From the NCBI GenBank assembly GCA_963783045.1, contig CAWAMD010000005.1, positions 1,426,001 to 1,490,000 on the forward strand: 64,000 nt of DNA, given 5' to 3'. Origin of the DNA: CAWAMD01 sp963783045 (GTDB lineage: Bacteria; Actinomycetota; Nitriliruptoria; Nitriliruptorales; Nitriliruptoraceae). Shown here piece by piece: positions 17,624 through 26,802 of the stretch (positions are counted from its first letter, which is position 1; each line of letters begins with the position of its first letter). The translations under genes and the position numbers were made by a program. Under the pieces are notes generated by a model. The model was not told the DNA's origin. It did not search any database and worked only from the letters and a program-made list of their open reading frames with translations.

Positions 17624-17851
17624 ATGTCCATGCAGCCGATCACAACCCGCCCGCGAACGAGCCGGTACCTCGGCAACAGAGACCCGAACAACATGGAGGT
17701 CCACGACCTCCGTAACGAGAAGCCGTCCTGCCAGATCGACGAGATCATCCGCGCCGGTAATGCGGTCGTCTTCAATCCGGACTCTCTCGCCGAAGCTCAT
17801 CGGTTGGGGTTCGACAATGGTGCTCACTGCATCGGCGGCTCCCACCGCTGA
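17624..17851 (+). CDS. Small protein with Ada-like metal-binding fold
   Basis: 75 residues from ATG 17624 with GAGGAGC ahead. The order RYLGNRDPN..EVHDLRNEK..CQIDEI..VVFNPDSLAEAHRLGFD..HCIGG resembles the small Ada-type metal-binding domain, where a strand YxGN, a Cys, an F-x-S/P-x-EEA helix and a final Cys pair hold zinc. Here the usual first Cys of the last pair seems to be Gly (DNGAHCIGG), so only two Cys remain and zinc binding may be altered. Function is unknown. A hairpin terminator follows at once. Confidence 0.6.
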   Translation: MSMQPITTRPRTSRYLGNRDPNNMEVHDLRNEKPSCQIDEIIRAGNAVVFNPDSLAEAHRLGFDNGAHCIGGSHR

Positions 17852-17859
17852 TGCTTGAA

Positions 17860-17889
17860 GCGGGCGGCGCCGGTTCCGGTGCCGCCCGC
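17860..17889 (+). terminator. Hairpin terminator after the small Ada-like gene
   Basis: GCGGGCGGCGCC pairs with GGTGCCGCCCGC (11 of 12 pairs) around a short loop, 8 bases after the stop. It separates this gene from the cas operon. Confidence 0.6.
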
Positions 17890-18090
17890 GCTCGTCGGTC
17901 ATGTCGTAACCCGATGCCATGATCGGCGACATGACACCCACCGCGTTCGGTAGAACCACTCCGGGCGCGATTCACACGGGGAGTAGCGCGCGATGGGGGC
18001 ACCGGACCGCTGCAGGTCGCGCTGGCGTGACCATGTCGCCATGCGTCCGTCCCAACGCGGCTCCCTCGTCAACGGCTTCAGGAGACAGCG

Positions 18091-19261
18091 ATGACGAACA
18101 GCGATGCCCTGCTCGACCGCCTCGAGCAGGCGGTCACTCTCACCGGGGACGACGCGGCAATCCGTATGCACACGGGGTACGAGCCGCAGGCCGGCCCGCA
18201 GGCCAAGGTGTTCCCGCCGACCTATCTGCCGGATGGCGACACCAAGTACCACATCGAGCAGCGATGGGGCACCGATGGCGAGCCGGTCGACGTGGTCATC
18301 CTCGACTCCATCCAGTCGCAGGCGAACCGCGCCGAGGAGGCGCTGCGCCGGGCCGCTGAGGACCTCGGGCTCCCGCAGCTCGTGATGGTCGCCGAGCTCG
18401 AACACCGCACCATCCGCATCTCGTCGCTGGACGCCCCGCACCGGTCCCGCGACGCGTACTTCATCGACAGCGAGCTCGACGGGGAGCCCTTCGACAAGAC
18501 CGACATCGGACAGGCGCTGGCGCGTGTCAACGCCGGCGATGCCACCGCTGCCCTGCGCTATGCGCCGTACGACCTCATCTACGGCGTGTGGGACTCCCAC
18601 CGCGGCAAGCGGATGGCGACCAAGTTCCCGCGGGTCTACACCTCCGAGATGCTCGGGTGGCACGTCCAGCGCGGGAAGCGGGCCGCGACGAAGGGCGACC
18701 CGATCAACCTCAAGGGGACGAGCGAGGTACCGCTCGACGAAGTGGCGGCCAGAGACCGAGACCGGCCAGCGCAAGAAGAAGAACGTCGAGCTGAACACGC
18801 TCGGGCACGGAATGATCCCGGGGGCCGCGCAGGACGAGGCCGGCGGCGTCTCGGTGCGTGCCATCACCCGGCAGGCGGTCCTGTCGCTCACGGGGCTCGC
18901 CCGGCTCCACTTCCCGACGGCGGACGGGAAGGACGCGGACGCGGCCGGCCGTGCCGCGCTGGCCGCCGTCGCGCTCCTCGCCGATCGGCTCGCGTTCGCC
19001 GGTGCTGGTCTCAGCCTGCGGTCCGGCAGCGACCTCGTCCGCACGTCGGACCGGCTCGAGTGGGTTCGCGCCGGTGGTGAGACGGAGCCGCTGGAGCTGA
19101 ACGTGGAGGATGCGCGCGACCTGGTGAGTGCGGCCGCCGAGCGGCTGGCCAACGCCGGTCTCGGGTGGTCGGGCGAACCGGTGGTCCTCGCACCCGCGGA
19201 GCGTCTGCAGAAGGTCATCGAACAGACGTTCTACGTCCCCGAGCTCGACGCCGAGGGCTGA
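18091..19261 (+). CDS. csb1: Type I-G Cas7 (Csb1), with one apparent frameshift
   Basis: ATG 18091 is preceded by CAGGAGACAG. The first frame covers about 217 residues (SDALLDRLEQAVTLTGDDAA, PDGDTKYHIEQRWGTDGEP, ILDSIQSQANRAEEALRRAA). Near 18741 it must shift to continue as WRPETETGQRKKKNVELN and TLGHGMIPG, then to PERLQKVIEQTF-like sequence at the C-terminus. Removing one base gives about 389 residues, normal for Csb1 (GSU0053 family). Csb1 forms the crRNA-binding backbone of the type I-G Cascade. The break follows GACGAAG and looks like one extra G. It heads the cas operon and csb2 begins 2 bases after its stop. Confidence 0.85.
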
Positions 19262-19263
19262 CC

Positions 19264-20711
19264 GTGCTGACGATCCGCTGCACCCTGCTCCGCAACGTCT
19301 TCGAGGGCGGCGCGGCCGACGATCCCCGCAGCGCGGAATGGCCGCCGTCGTGGATGCGCCTGTTCAGCGCGCTCGTGGCCGTCGCGGAACCCGGATCGGT
19401 CGATGACGACGTGCTACGACTGCTCGAGCAGGCCCGACCGCCGGACATCCTCGCGGGCGAGCCGCTGATCTCGGCGCGGACGGCGTTCGTGCCCACCAAC
19501 GCGGTGGCGGCCTCGCCGACGGGTCACACGACCATGGCAGGTCGGACGAACAGCGAGCGCGGCTGGGCCCGCTCGGCACCGAGCGAGCCCACGATCCTGT
19601 ACCGCTGGCCCGACCTCTTGATCCCAGACGAGCTGGCTACGCCCCTGAGCTCGCTCTGTCGGCGGGTGCCGTACCTGGGCCGCTCGACCAGTCCCGTGCT
19701 GTGCGAGGTCTCCACGGCGGGGACCGAGGACGAACGAGAGTCGCGCGACCAGGACAGGTGGCTCCGTCCCCGGACCGTCACACAACTCGACGAGCAGTTC
19801 ACCTTCACCACGTCCGTGCGGAGTCCTTTCCCGGTGCGCTCGATGCGCTGCGTGACGCCCACGAGGCGAAGTACCGCGACGGTGTCGCTGCCGATCCGTG
19901 GCAGGTCGGCCTCGGCGTCGACTACGGGGTGACGACGCCGCGGCCCGACGACACGGTGACCGAAGGTCCCTACTCGATGTTGGTCGTCCTTCGGCTCGTC
20001 GGACCGAAGATCGACGGCCGGGACGCGGCACGGGTGGCACATGCCGTCCGTCGCGCGGTCATGTCGCGGGCCAGCGAGCACCTTCCGGCGCTGCACGGAC
20101 ATCACGACGGCGACACCGTCCAGGTCGCGTTCCTGTCCCTACCCTTCGCGGGATTCCCAAAGGCGGACGGCCATCTGCTGGGGGTGGCGCTGGCGCTCCC
20201 CGACCTTCCGGCGTCCGAGATGGCGATCGTTCACGACGCCCTGCCACGGCCGGGGCAGACTATGGAGGTGACGGCCGGCCCGCTGGGCGTCCTGGTCCTC
20301 GAACGGCTCTCGCCGCTCGAGGCACAGCGTGAGACAAGGACGCGGTGGTCCTTGCAGCCGGACCGGTGGCGCGGTCCCTCACGGTCGTGGACCACCGTGA
20401 CCCCGCTCGTGCTGGACCGGTTCCTCAAGCGCGGAGACGACCTGAAGGATGCCATTCGTCTGGCAGTGACGAACTCGCGTCTTCCCGAGCCCGCGGTCAT
20501 CACCGTCTCACGGCACCCGCTGCTGGACGGCGCTCCGGACCTACGACCGCGGGACACGCTTCGCCGGCCCGAGGACCGGTCGGTCAAGCCCTACCGGCAC
20601 GTGACGCTGAGGTTCCCGGAGCCCGTGGTCGGTCCCGTGGTCGTCGGGTCCATGCGGCACTACGGGCTGGGCCTGTGTGTCCCGGTGGCCGAGGAGGTGC
20701 GTCGTGGTTGA
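19264..20711 (+). CDS. csb2: Type I-G Cas5-Cas6 fusion (Csb2), with one apparent frameshift
   Basis: GTG 19264 opens a frame with the Csb2 pattern TIRCTLLRNVFEGG and AEWPPSWMRLFSALVAVAEP. Near 19805-19820 the frame has to move to reach FPGALDALRDAHEAKYRDG and the long second half, ending with RFPEPVVGPVVVGSMRHYG and LGLCVPVAEEV, a glycine-rich loop expected for a Cas6-type RNA-binding fold. Restoring one missing base gives about 482 residues, normal for Csb2 (GSU0054 family). Csb2 is thought to cap the crRNA and cut the repeat hairpin. Its stop overlaps the start of cas3 by 8 bases. Confidence 0.85.
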
Positions 20712-23665
20712 GCTGATACGGGAGGGGTTCGTCCCGTTCTTCGCCGAGGTGACGGGCGGGCTCGAGCCGTTCCCTTGGCAGGTGGACCTCGTCGAGCGGC
20801 TCATGGGCGGCAGGGTCCCGGAGGTGATCGACGTCCCCACCGGTCTGGGCAAGACCTCCATAATCCACTGCTGGGCGTATGCGGCAGCAGCGACTCTCGA
20901 CGACGGTGCTCACCTCCCGCGTCGTCTCTTCTTCGTCGTCGACCGTCGCCTCGTGGTCGACGGGGCGTACGAGGCGGCCGAGGATCTCCAGCGACACCTC
21001 ACTGCGCAGGACGCCGGACCCCTGACTGGGGCCGTCGCGCAGCGGCTCCAACGTCTGCATGGCGACGCGTCGCTGTCTCCGCTGACGGTGGTGCGCATGC
21101 GCGGTGGGACGACCTGGGAGTCGCGCTGGCTGCCACGCCCGGACCAGGCAGCGGTCGTGGTGGGGACGGTCGACCAGTTCGGGTCCCGGCTGCTCTTCCG
21201 CGGGTACGGCACGTCACCGCGGATGCGTCCCATTGACGCTGCGCTGACCGGCACGGACGCGTGGCTGGTCATCGACGAGGCGCATATCGCGGCGCCGCTC
21301 GTACAGACCACGTCATCGGTCGCGGCGCTGCAGCAGCTGTCCGATCCCGTGGCGCGCGTCCCGGGTCTGGCCGTTACGCAGATGTCGGCGACGACGGACG
21401 CGGCCGGTGAGGTGCTCCGCGCGGACCTCGACGAGCAGACGAGTTCGACGGCGCTCCCGCATGCTGCTGCGGTGGCACGCCGGCGGCTCGATGCGCAGAA
21501 GCCGGTGACGCTCGTGGACCTGTCGGATCTTGCGTCGGCGAGCCGCAAGACGTGGCGGCGCGCTGCCACGAAGCTCGGGGTCGAGTCTCGCCGATCTCGC
21601 GCGGACCGTCGATGCCGGCGCGCAGGTCGTCGGGGTGATCGCGAACACGATCGCGACAGCGCGCGCGGCACACGACCGGCTCGTGGCCGCCGGGGACGAG
21701 GCGCTGCTGCTGATCGGTCGCGTGCGTGCCTACGAGCGCGAGCGGCTCCTTGCGAGCGCCGCGTTCGACCGGATCCGTGCGGGCGCGCCTAGGGGTCCCG
21801 AGACGGGTCGGCTGTATGTCGTGGCCACTCAGACCATCGAGGTCGGCGCGAACCTCGACCTGGACGCGCTCGTGACCGAGTGCGCCCCGCTCTCCTCGCT
21901 GGTGCAGCGGTTCGGGCGGGTCAACCGGCTGGGCGACCGTGCAGCCTTCCGCTCCGCCGTCGTCCATGCCGGCTTTGCCCATGGCGATGACGACCCGATC
22001 TACGGGGCCGCGACGGCGGGGACCTGGGACTATCTGCTCGATCGGTACGGTCCGTCGACCGGCAGCACCGCCCGCCTGACGGGGTTCGCGTGGCCCGAGG
22101 AGCCTCATCTCGAGTTCGGCCCGCGCGCCTGTCGTGCTCTTGCCGCCGATGCGCCGGCGGAGACTCGTCCGCCGACGAGGTTCGTACCGCATCTGCTCGG
22201 TGCCCATGTCGAGCGGTGGGCGGCCACCTCGCCGGCACCCATGCCCGACCAACCCGTCGGACCGTTCCTGCACGGCGCGGAGCATGACCTGCCCCAGGTG
22301 GCGATCGCCTGGCGTGCCGCTCCACCGGCCCTGCGCGGCGACCTGGAGTCACCTCCAGCGCCTGACGAGGTCTGGTCACAATGGATCGCGCTCGCTCCGC
22401 CGGTGGAGTGGGAGTTCGTCGACGTGCCGATCTGGGAGCTACGAGGCCTGCTGGCAGGCGAGCCCTCCGCCGAGCCGACCAGCGACCTCGACACGACCGA
22501 TGCCGCGACCGAGGAACCCGAGGAGTCCCCAGGCACCGACGAACCCGTCGTCGGCGTCGTGTATCGGTCACCAGCCGAACCGGTGCGGCTGGTACGAGGA
22601 CCGGCCGACGTTTCCACGGGAGATCGTGTCATCCTCTCGTCGACGGTCGGGGGGCACGACCGTGGGGGCTGGACGGGAAGGCGCCGCGCCGAGGAGGACC
22701 CGCCCGTCCCGGATGTTGCAGACCTCGCACCGACACGGCGACGGCAGACACTGCGGCTGTCGGCAGCAGTGTTGGGAACGCTGCTCGACGCAAGCGACCG
22801 CCCCGGGCTGGAAGCCCTGCTCGATGAGGTGGCGGTTCTCCTCGAGGACAACGCACCGGTCGATGTCGCGACGGAGCTGCCACTTCCCGACGAGATCCGA
22901 GCCGCGCTCGGGATGAGGGCCCGGCCCTATCCGACGGACTTCCGCGACGAGCGTGGACGGCCCGTCGGGCTGCTGACCGCCCCGGTCCAGGCTGGTACGG
23001 CGCTGGACGCCATCAGTGACGACGACGCCGCGTCGACGTTTGCAACGGTCGTGCGGCAGACACTGGCGGAACACGGGGACGAGGTGGGGCGACTGGCCGG
23101 CGTGTTCGCCACCAGCCTGGGCCTGAGCGTGGACCTGCGGCGCACCGTCGAGCTGGCTGGACGGTGGCATGACCTGGGCAAGGCCGACGAGCGGTTCCAG
23201 TTGATGCTGCACGACGGCGATCCGCTGAGCACCGCGGCGGCGCGCTCGCCGTTGGCGAAGTCCGGCCGGCATCCGCGGGACCCGGTCGCCCGCCGTGCCG
23301 CGAGCGTGTCCGGCCTTCCTCGCGGCTTCCGTCACGAGGCCGTCTCGGCACGGCTGGTCGACGAGCTCGTCGCGGTCCTCGGCGAGGATCTTGGTGGCGT
23401 GGACCCGGAACTGCTGCATCATCTGGTCGCCAGCCATCACGGCCATGCCCGGCCGCTGTTGCCGCCGGTCCAGGATCCGGACGCACCACCAGTCAGAGTT
23501 CAGGTGGACGGCCACGACGTGAAGGTGGACGGTGGTGACCAGATCGACTGGACGCACCCGGCCCGGTTCGAGGAACTCACCGCCACCTACGGGCCGTGGG
23601 GGCTCGCGCTACTCGAAACGCTCGTACGACTGGCCGACATCCGCTGCTCGGAGGTGGGGCCATGA
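20704..23665 (+). CDS. cas3: Type I-G Cas3 helicase with C-terminal HD nuclease, one apparent frameshift
   Basis: GTG 20704. The first frame holds Walker A (VPTGLGKT, residues 44-51), RLFFVVDRRLVVDGAYEAAE, and DEAH at 191-194. The frame then shifts near 21577-21590 and continues with GAQVVGVIANTIATARAAHD, QTIEVGANLDLDALVTECAP and the helicase motif SLVQRFGRVNRLG. A C-terminal HD domain follows, with WHDLGKADERF near residue 822 and LHHLVASHHGH further on. Corrected length is about 986 residues. Having HD after the helicase is typical of this subtype. Cas3 unwinds and degrades target DNA after Cascade binding. Confidence 0.87.
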
Positions 23666-24654
23666 CGACCCTCACGCTGCCGGGCCTGCGCGGCGACGAC
23701 CCCCTGGGGTTCCTCGCCGCCATCGGACTGCTCGCCCTGTCCGACCAGCGTGCCGTGGCGCCCCTGCGCCTGCGGTGGGACGGACGCGCCACACCGGTCG
23801 CCCAGGTCGACGGACCATATGCCGACGTGGGCTCGCTGGGTGCGGCGCTTGCCGGCGTGCTGGCCGAGCTCAACGACCGTGGTGGAGTTCTGCCCGGGGT
23901 AGGGGCGGACTTCCCGCTGTCCAAGCACGGCAGCGGATCGGACCCCATGCGCATGCCACCCCACGCGATGGCGACCTTCTTCGCGCGTGCAGACGAGGCG
24001 CGGCGCACCGACGCTGATCCGTGGTTCGCTCGCTGGCTGATCTCACTGGCGGCACAGGCGGCGACGAAGAAGGCAGGAGACGTTGAGCTGACCCCGTTCT
24101 ACGCGCCCACCGGCCAGATGTCGCTGCGAGCCTCCATCTTCGAGAAGACCATGGAAGCCGTAGGGGACATCGATGGCCCGGGCGACGCCCTGACGAGTTG
24201 GCGCCGGACTGCCTACGACGGGGCGAACTTCGACGACCGCGCCAAGCGCGACGCCGGCGTCACCACCTCCGGCAAGCCCGGGAACCAGGGCGCCCCGTCC
24301 CCGACCTGGCTCGCGGCAATGGCCATCCGCTTCTTCCCCCTCGTCGACGACGGCAAGCAGGCTCGCGCCGTCGGCTGGCAGCGGATCCGCATGTATGCCG
24401 GATTTACCTCGCGGTCGCTGGTCTGGCCCACGTGGGAGCCGTTCCTCGACCCGGCCGCAGTCCGAACGCTGCTCGCCCATCCGGCGCTGGAACTGGAACG
24501 CGATGGCGACCGGTCGCCGCGGCTCGGGTCTGGGGCCAGAACGACGCTTGCCGGGCTGGGCGTCTCCGCAGTGTTCGGGTCCAGCCGCCGCACGTTGCAG
24601 CAGGGGGACGGGCCGCTGGGGCCGGCGCGGCTGGTCTGGTTACGAGACGGCTAA
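23662..24654 (+). CDS. Type I-G Cas8-like / Cas3-extension family protein
   Basis: 330 residues, intact. ATG 23662 overlaps the cas3 stop in ATGA, so the two are translationally coupled. The start LTLPGLRGDDPLGFLAAIGL is typical of the protein that follows cas3 in type I-G loci, named either a GSU0052/Csb3-type Cas8 or the Cas3-extension family. Later blocks are PMRMPPHAMATFFARADEAR, SLRASIFEKTMEAVGDIDG and GWQRIRMYAGFTSRSLVWPT. By position it is the likely large subunit for target or PAM recognition, or an accessory of Cas3. It is much shorter than classical Csx17, so I do not use that name. Confidence 0.7.
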   Translation: MTTLTLPGLRGDDPLGFLAAIGLLALSDQRAVAPLRLRWDGRATPVAQVDGPYADVGSLGAALAGVLAELNDRGGVLPGVGADFPLSKHGSGSDPMRMPPHAMATFFARADEARRTDADPWFARWLISLAAQAATKKAGDVELTPFYAPTGQMSLRASIFEKTMEAVGDIDGPGDALTSWRRTAYDGANFDDRAKRDAGVTTSGKPGNQGAPSPTWLAAMAIRFFPLVDDGKQARAVGWQRIRMYAGFTSRSLVWPTWEPFLDPAAVRTLLAHPALELERDGDRSPRLGSGARTTLAGLGVSAVFGSSRRTLQQGDGPLGPARLVWLRDG

Positions 24655-24678
24655 GCCACGGACGACGGGGATGGCGAC

Positions 24679-26328
24679 ATGGAAGAGGTCCCGGCGCTGC
24701 TGCCGGCACGGATGCTCAACGAGTTCGCCTACTGCCCGCGGCTGTTCCATCTCGAATGGGTCACCGCCCAGTTCACCGACAACGACGACACCGACGAAGG
24801 ACGGTTCCACCATCGACGGGTCGACCGTGAAGCCTGGGTGGCAGGATCCGGCGGCGACGATCCCCCGAAAGTCGCACGGTCGGTGCTGCTCTCCTCGGAG
24901 ACCCTCGGCCTCGTCGCACGGGTAGATCTGCTCGAGTCGGACGGCGGTCGCGTCCGACCCGTCGACTACAAGCGCGGTAAGCCGGCGCCTGTCCCCGAGC
25001 AGGCGTGGGAGCCCGAACGCGTGCAGCTGTGCGCCCAGGGCCTGCTGCTTCGCGATGCCGGCTACGAGTGCGACGAGGGGGTGCTCTGGTTCGCCGGTGC
25101 GCGCCGACGCGTCACCATCCCCCTCGACGACGCATTGGTCGAGCGCACGCTGTCCCTGGTTGCCGAGGCACGTGCAGCCGCGACGCGCGACACGCCGCCC
25201 CCGCCGCTGGTGGACAGTCCGAAGTGCCCGCGCTGCTCGCTCGTGGGTCTGTGCCTGCCCGACGAGGTGAACTACCTCGCCGACCGTCGAGTCGACCGTC
25301 CTCGTCGGCTGATCCCGACCGACCAGGCCGGGCGGCCCGTCTACGTCAGCGAGCAGGGGGCGCGGGTCGGCGTGCAGCGTGGCCGGGTGACCGTCCACCA
25401 CGACGGCGAGGAGATCGCATCCCTGCGGCTGCCCAACGTCAGCCAGCTGTGCCTGTACGGGAACGTCCAGGTGTCGACCCAGGCCATCCACAAGCTGCTC
25501 CAGCGTGGCATCCCGGTCGCCTTCTTCACCTACGGCGGCTGGTTCCGCGGCGTGGCCCAAGGCCTGCCATCCGGGCACGTCGAGCTGCGCCGGCGGCAGG
25601 TTGCAGCGGCGACACGCGGCGACCTGGACGCGGCGCGGCGGTTTGTGGTCGGCAAGATCGGCAACAGCCGCACGCTGCTCCGACGCAACGCCCGTGAACC
25701 CGTCGATCCGGAGCTCGACCAGCTCGGTCAGCTGCAACTGCAGGCGGGTGAAGCCAAGACCACCGCGGAGGTCCTCGGCTACGAAGGCGCCGCCGCTCGC
25801 AGCTACTTCGGCGCCTTCGACCGCATGCTCCGCCCGGAGCACCGCCTGCCGGGCGCCCCGTTCACCTTCGACGGACGGCACCGGCGACCACCGCCCGACC
25901 CGATCAACGCGTTGCTCTCCTACGTCTACTCGCTGCTGACGAAGGACCTCACCGCCGTCACCCACCTCGTCGGGTTCGACCCCTACATCGGGCTGTTCCA
26001 CCGGCCCAAGTTCGGCCGGCCGGCGCTCGCCCTGGATCTCATGGAGGAGTTCCGGCCCCTCGTCGGCGACTCCGTGGTGCTCCAGGTCATCAACAACGGC
26101 GAGGTGACCGACCGCGACTTCGTCGTGCGAGCCGTCGGGGTAAATCTCACGTCCGACGGGAGACGGGCGGTGTTGCGGGCCTACGAGCGCCGCCTCGACC
26201 AGGAGCTCACCCATCCCTGGTTCGGGTACCGGGCCACCTACCGGCGGCTGATGGAGGTCCAGGCGCGGGTGCTCGGCGCCTACCTGCTGGGTGAGATCCC
26301 CAACTACGCGCCGCTGACGACGAGGTGA
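24679..26328 (+). CDS. cas4-cas1: Cas4-Cas1 fusion protein (adaptation integrase with PAM-processing nuclease)
   Basis: 549 residues, intact. The N-terminal ~205 residues are Cas4: first Cys C19 in EFAYCPRLFHLEW, the RecB-like nuclease core VARVDLLESDGGRVRPVDYK, and the iron-sulphur cluster Cys C183, C186 and C192 in CPRCSLVGLC. The remainder is Cas1, with candidate metal ligands E369 (YEGAAARSYFG), H441 (GLFHRPKFGRP) and E456 (LALDLMEEFRP). Fused Cas4-Cas1 is a hallmark of type I-G and couples PAM-specific trimming of prespacers to their integration next to the leader. All expected catalytic residues are present. cas2 follows after 4 bases. Confidence 0.95.
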   Translation: MEEVPALLPARMLNEFAYCPRLFHLEWVTAQFTDNDDTDEGRFHHRRVDREAWVAGSGGDDPPKVARSVLLSSETLGLVARVDLLESDGGRVRPVDYKRGKPAPVPEQAWEPERVQLCAQGLLLRDAGYECDEGVLWFAGARRRVTIPLDDALVERTLSLVAEARAAATRDTPPPPLVDSPKCPRCSLVGLCLPDEVNYLADRRVDRPRRLIPTDQAGRPVYVSEQGARVGVQRGRVTVHHDGEEIASLRLPNVSQLCLYGNVQVSTQAIHKLLQRGIPVAFFTYGGWFRGVAQGLPSGHVELRRRQVAAATRGDLDAARRFVVGKIGNSRTLLRRNAREPVDPELDQLGQLQLQAGEAKTTAEVLGYEGAAARSYFGAFDRMLRPEHRLPGAPFTFDGRHRRPPPDPINALLSYVYSLLTKDLTAVTHLVGFDPYIGLFHRPKFGRPALALDLMEEFRPLVGDSVVLQVINNGEVTDRDFVVRAVGVNLTSDGRRAVLRAYERRLDQELTHPWFGYRATYRRLMEVQARVLGAYLLGEIPNYAPLTTR

Positions 26329-26332
26329 CGAC

Positions 26333-26629
26333 ATGATCCGACGCCGCTACCTCGTCGCCTACGACATCCGCGAGGACGAACGCCTCCGCCGCATCCACGT
26401 CGTGTGTCGCTCGTGGGGTGATCCGCTGCAGTACTCGGTGTTCGTCTGCGACCTGTCACTCGGCGAGAAGGCCCGGTTCGTCGGCGACCTGCTCGCGGAG
26501 ATGAACTCGGCCGTCGACTCGGTCGTGCTCGTCGATCTCGGCGAGGCACGGGGCCGCGGATCCGACTGCTTCGAGTTCCTCGGTCTGCGACCATGGGACC
26601 TGCCCACCGGCGATGCGACCGTACTGTGA
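26333..26629 (+). CDS. cas2: CRISPR-associated protein Cas2
   Basis: 98 residues. The Cas2 pattern is clear: RRRYLVAYDIREDERLRRIH with the conserved Asp at residue 11, then SWGDPLQYSVFVCDLSLGEK and DSVVLVDLGEARGRGSDCFE. Cas2 dimers bridge two Cas1 dimers in the integration complex. The gene is intact, closely follows cas4-cas1 and is the last cas gene before the leader. Confidence 0.93.
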   Translation: MIRRRYLVAYDIREDERLRRIHVVCRSWGDPLQYSVFVCDLSLGEKARFVGDLLAEMNSAVDSVVLVDLGEARGRGSDCFEFLGLRPWDLPTGDATVL

Positions 26630-26709
26630 AGCCTTCGAGCGCTGCGGTGATGCGGCACGGACCGGGGAGCGCTCGACAGGCGCTTGACCTGCGACAACGC
26701 GATTACGCT

Positions 26710-26728
26710 CCTTGAGAACTGAACAGTG
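26710..26728 (+). promoter_or_regulatory. rrn-like antitermination element (boxA-type candidate) in the leader
   Basis: CCTTGAGAACTGAACAGTG closely resembles, from memory, the TTGAGAACTGCACAGTG-type motif in rRNA operon leaders and 16S-23S spacers of actinobacteria. BoxA elements upstream of CRISPR arrays are known in other bacteria to load Nus factors and stop Rho cutting short the array transcript. Identification is by eye only. Confidence 0.5.
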
Positions 26729-26758
26729 CAAACGGTCGTCGAGACACAGCGCTCGAAA

Positions 26759-26800
26759 CTCGCCGAGAAACCCCTGGTCAGACAGGGTGGAATCGGCGAG
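26759..26800. promoter_or_regulatory. Nested palindrome at the leader-repeat junction
   Basis: CTCGCCGA (26759-26766) pairs with TCGGCGAG (26793-26800), and inside it CCCTG (26772-26776) pairs with CAGGG (26783-26787). It ends 2 bases before repeat 1, where Cas1-Cas2 must recognise the leader. Confidence 0.6.
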
Positions 26801-26802
26801 CT

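Larger units (their letters stand above)
26630..26802 (+). promoter_or_regulatory. CRISPR leader
   Basis: 173 bases between the cas2 stop and the first repeat, clearly less GC-rich than the surroundings. It contains an rrn-leader-like block (26710-26728) and a nested palindrome (26759-26800) touching the array. Orientation is supported by the intact first repeat here and the degenerate repeat at the far end. A TTGACC at 26684-26689 could be a -35 box, but I see no well-placed -10 box. Confidence 0.8.

Noticed and set aside
17292..18090. Integrase, att site or tRNA marking the CRISPR region as a genomic island
   Set aside because: No tRNA gene, recombinase or clear target duplication was found; only palindromes and a small gene are present.
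18741..21590. Programmed frameshifting as an explanation for the breaks in csb1, csb2 and cas3
   Set aside because: The sites share no common slippery heptamer, and similar shifts occur in unrelated genes of the window.
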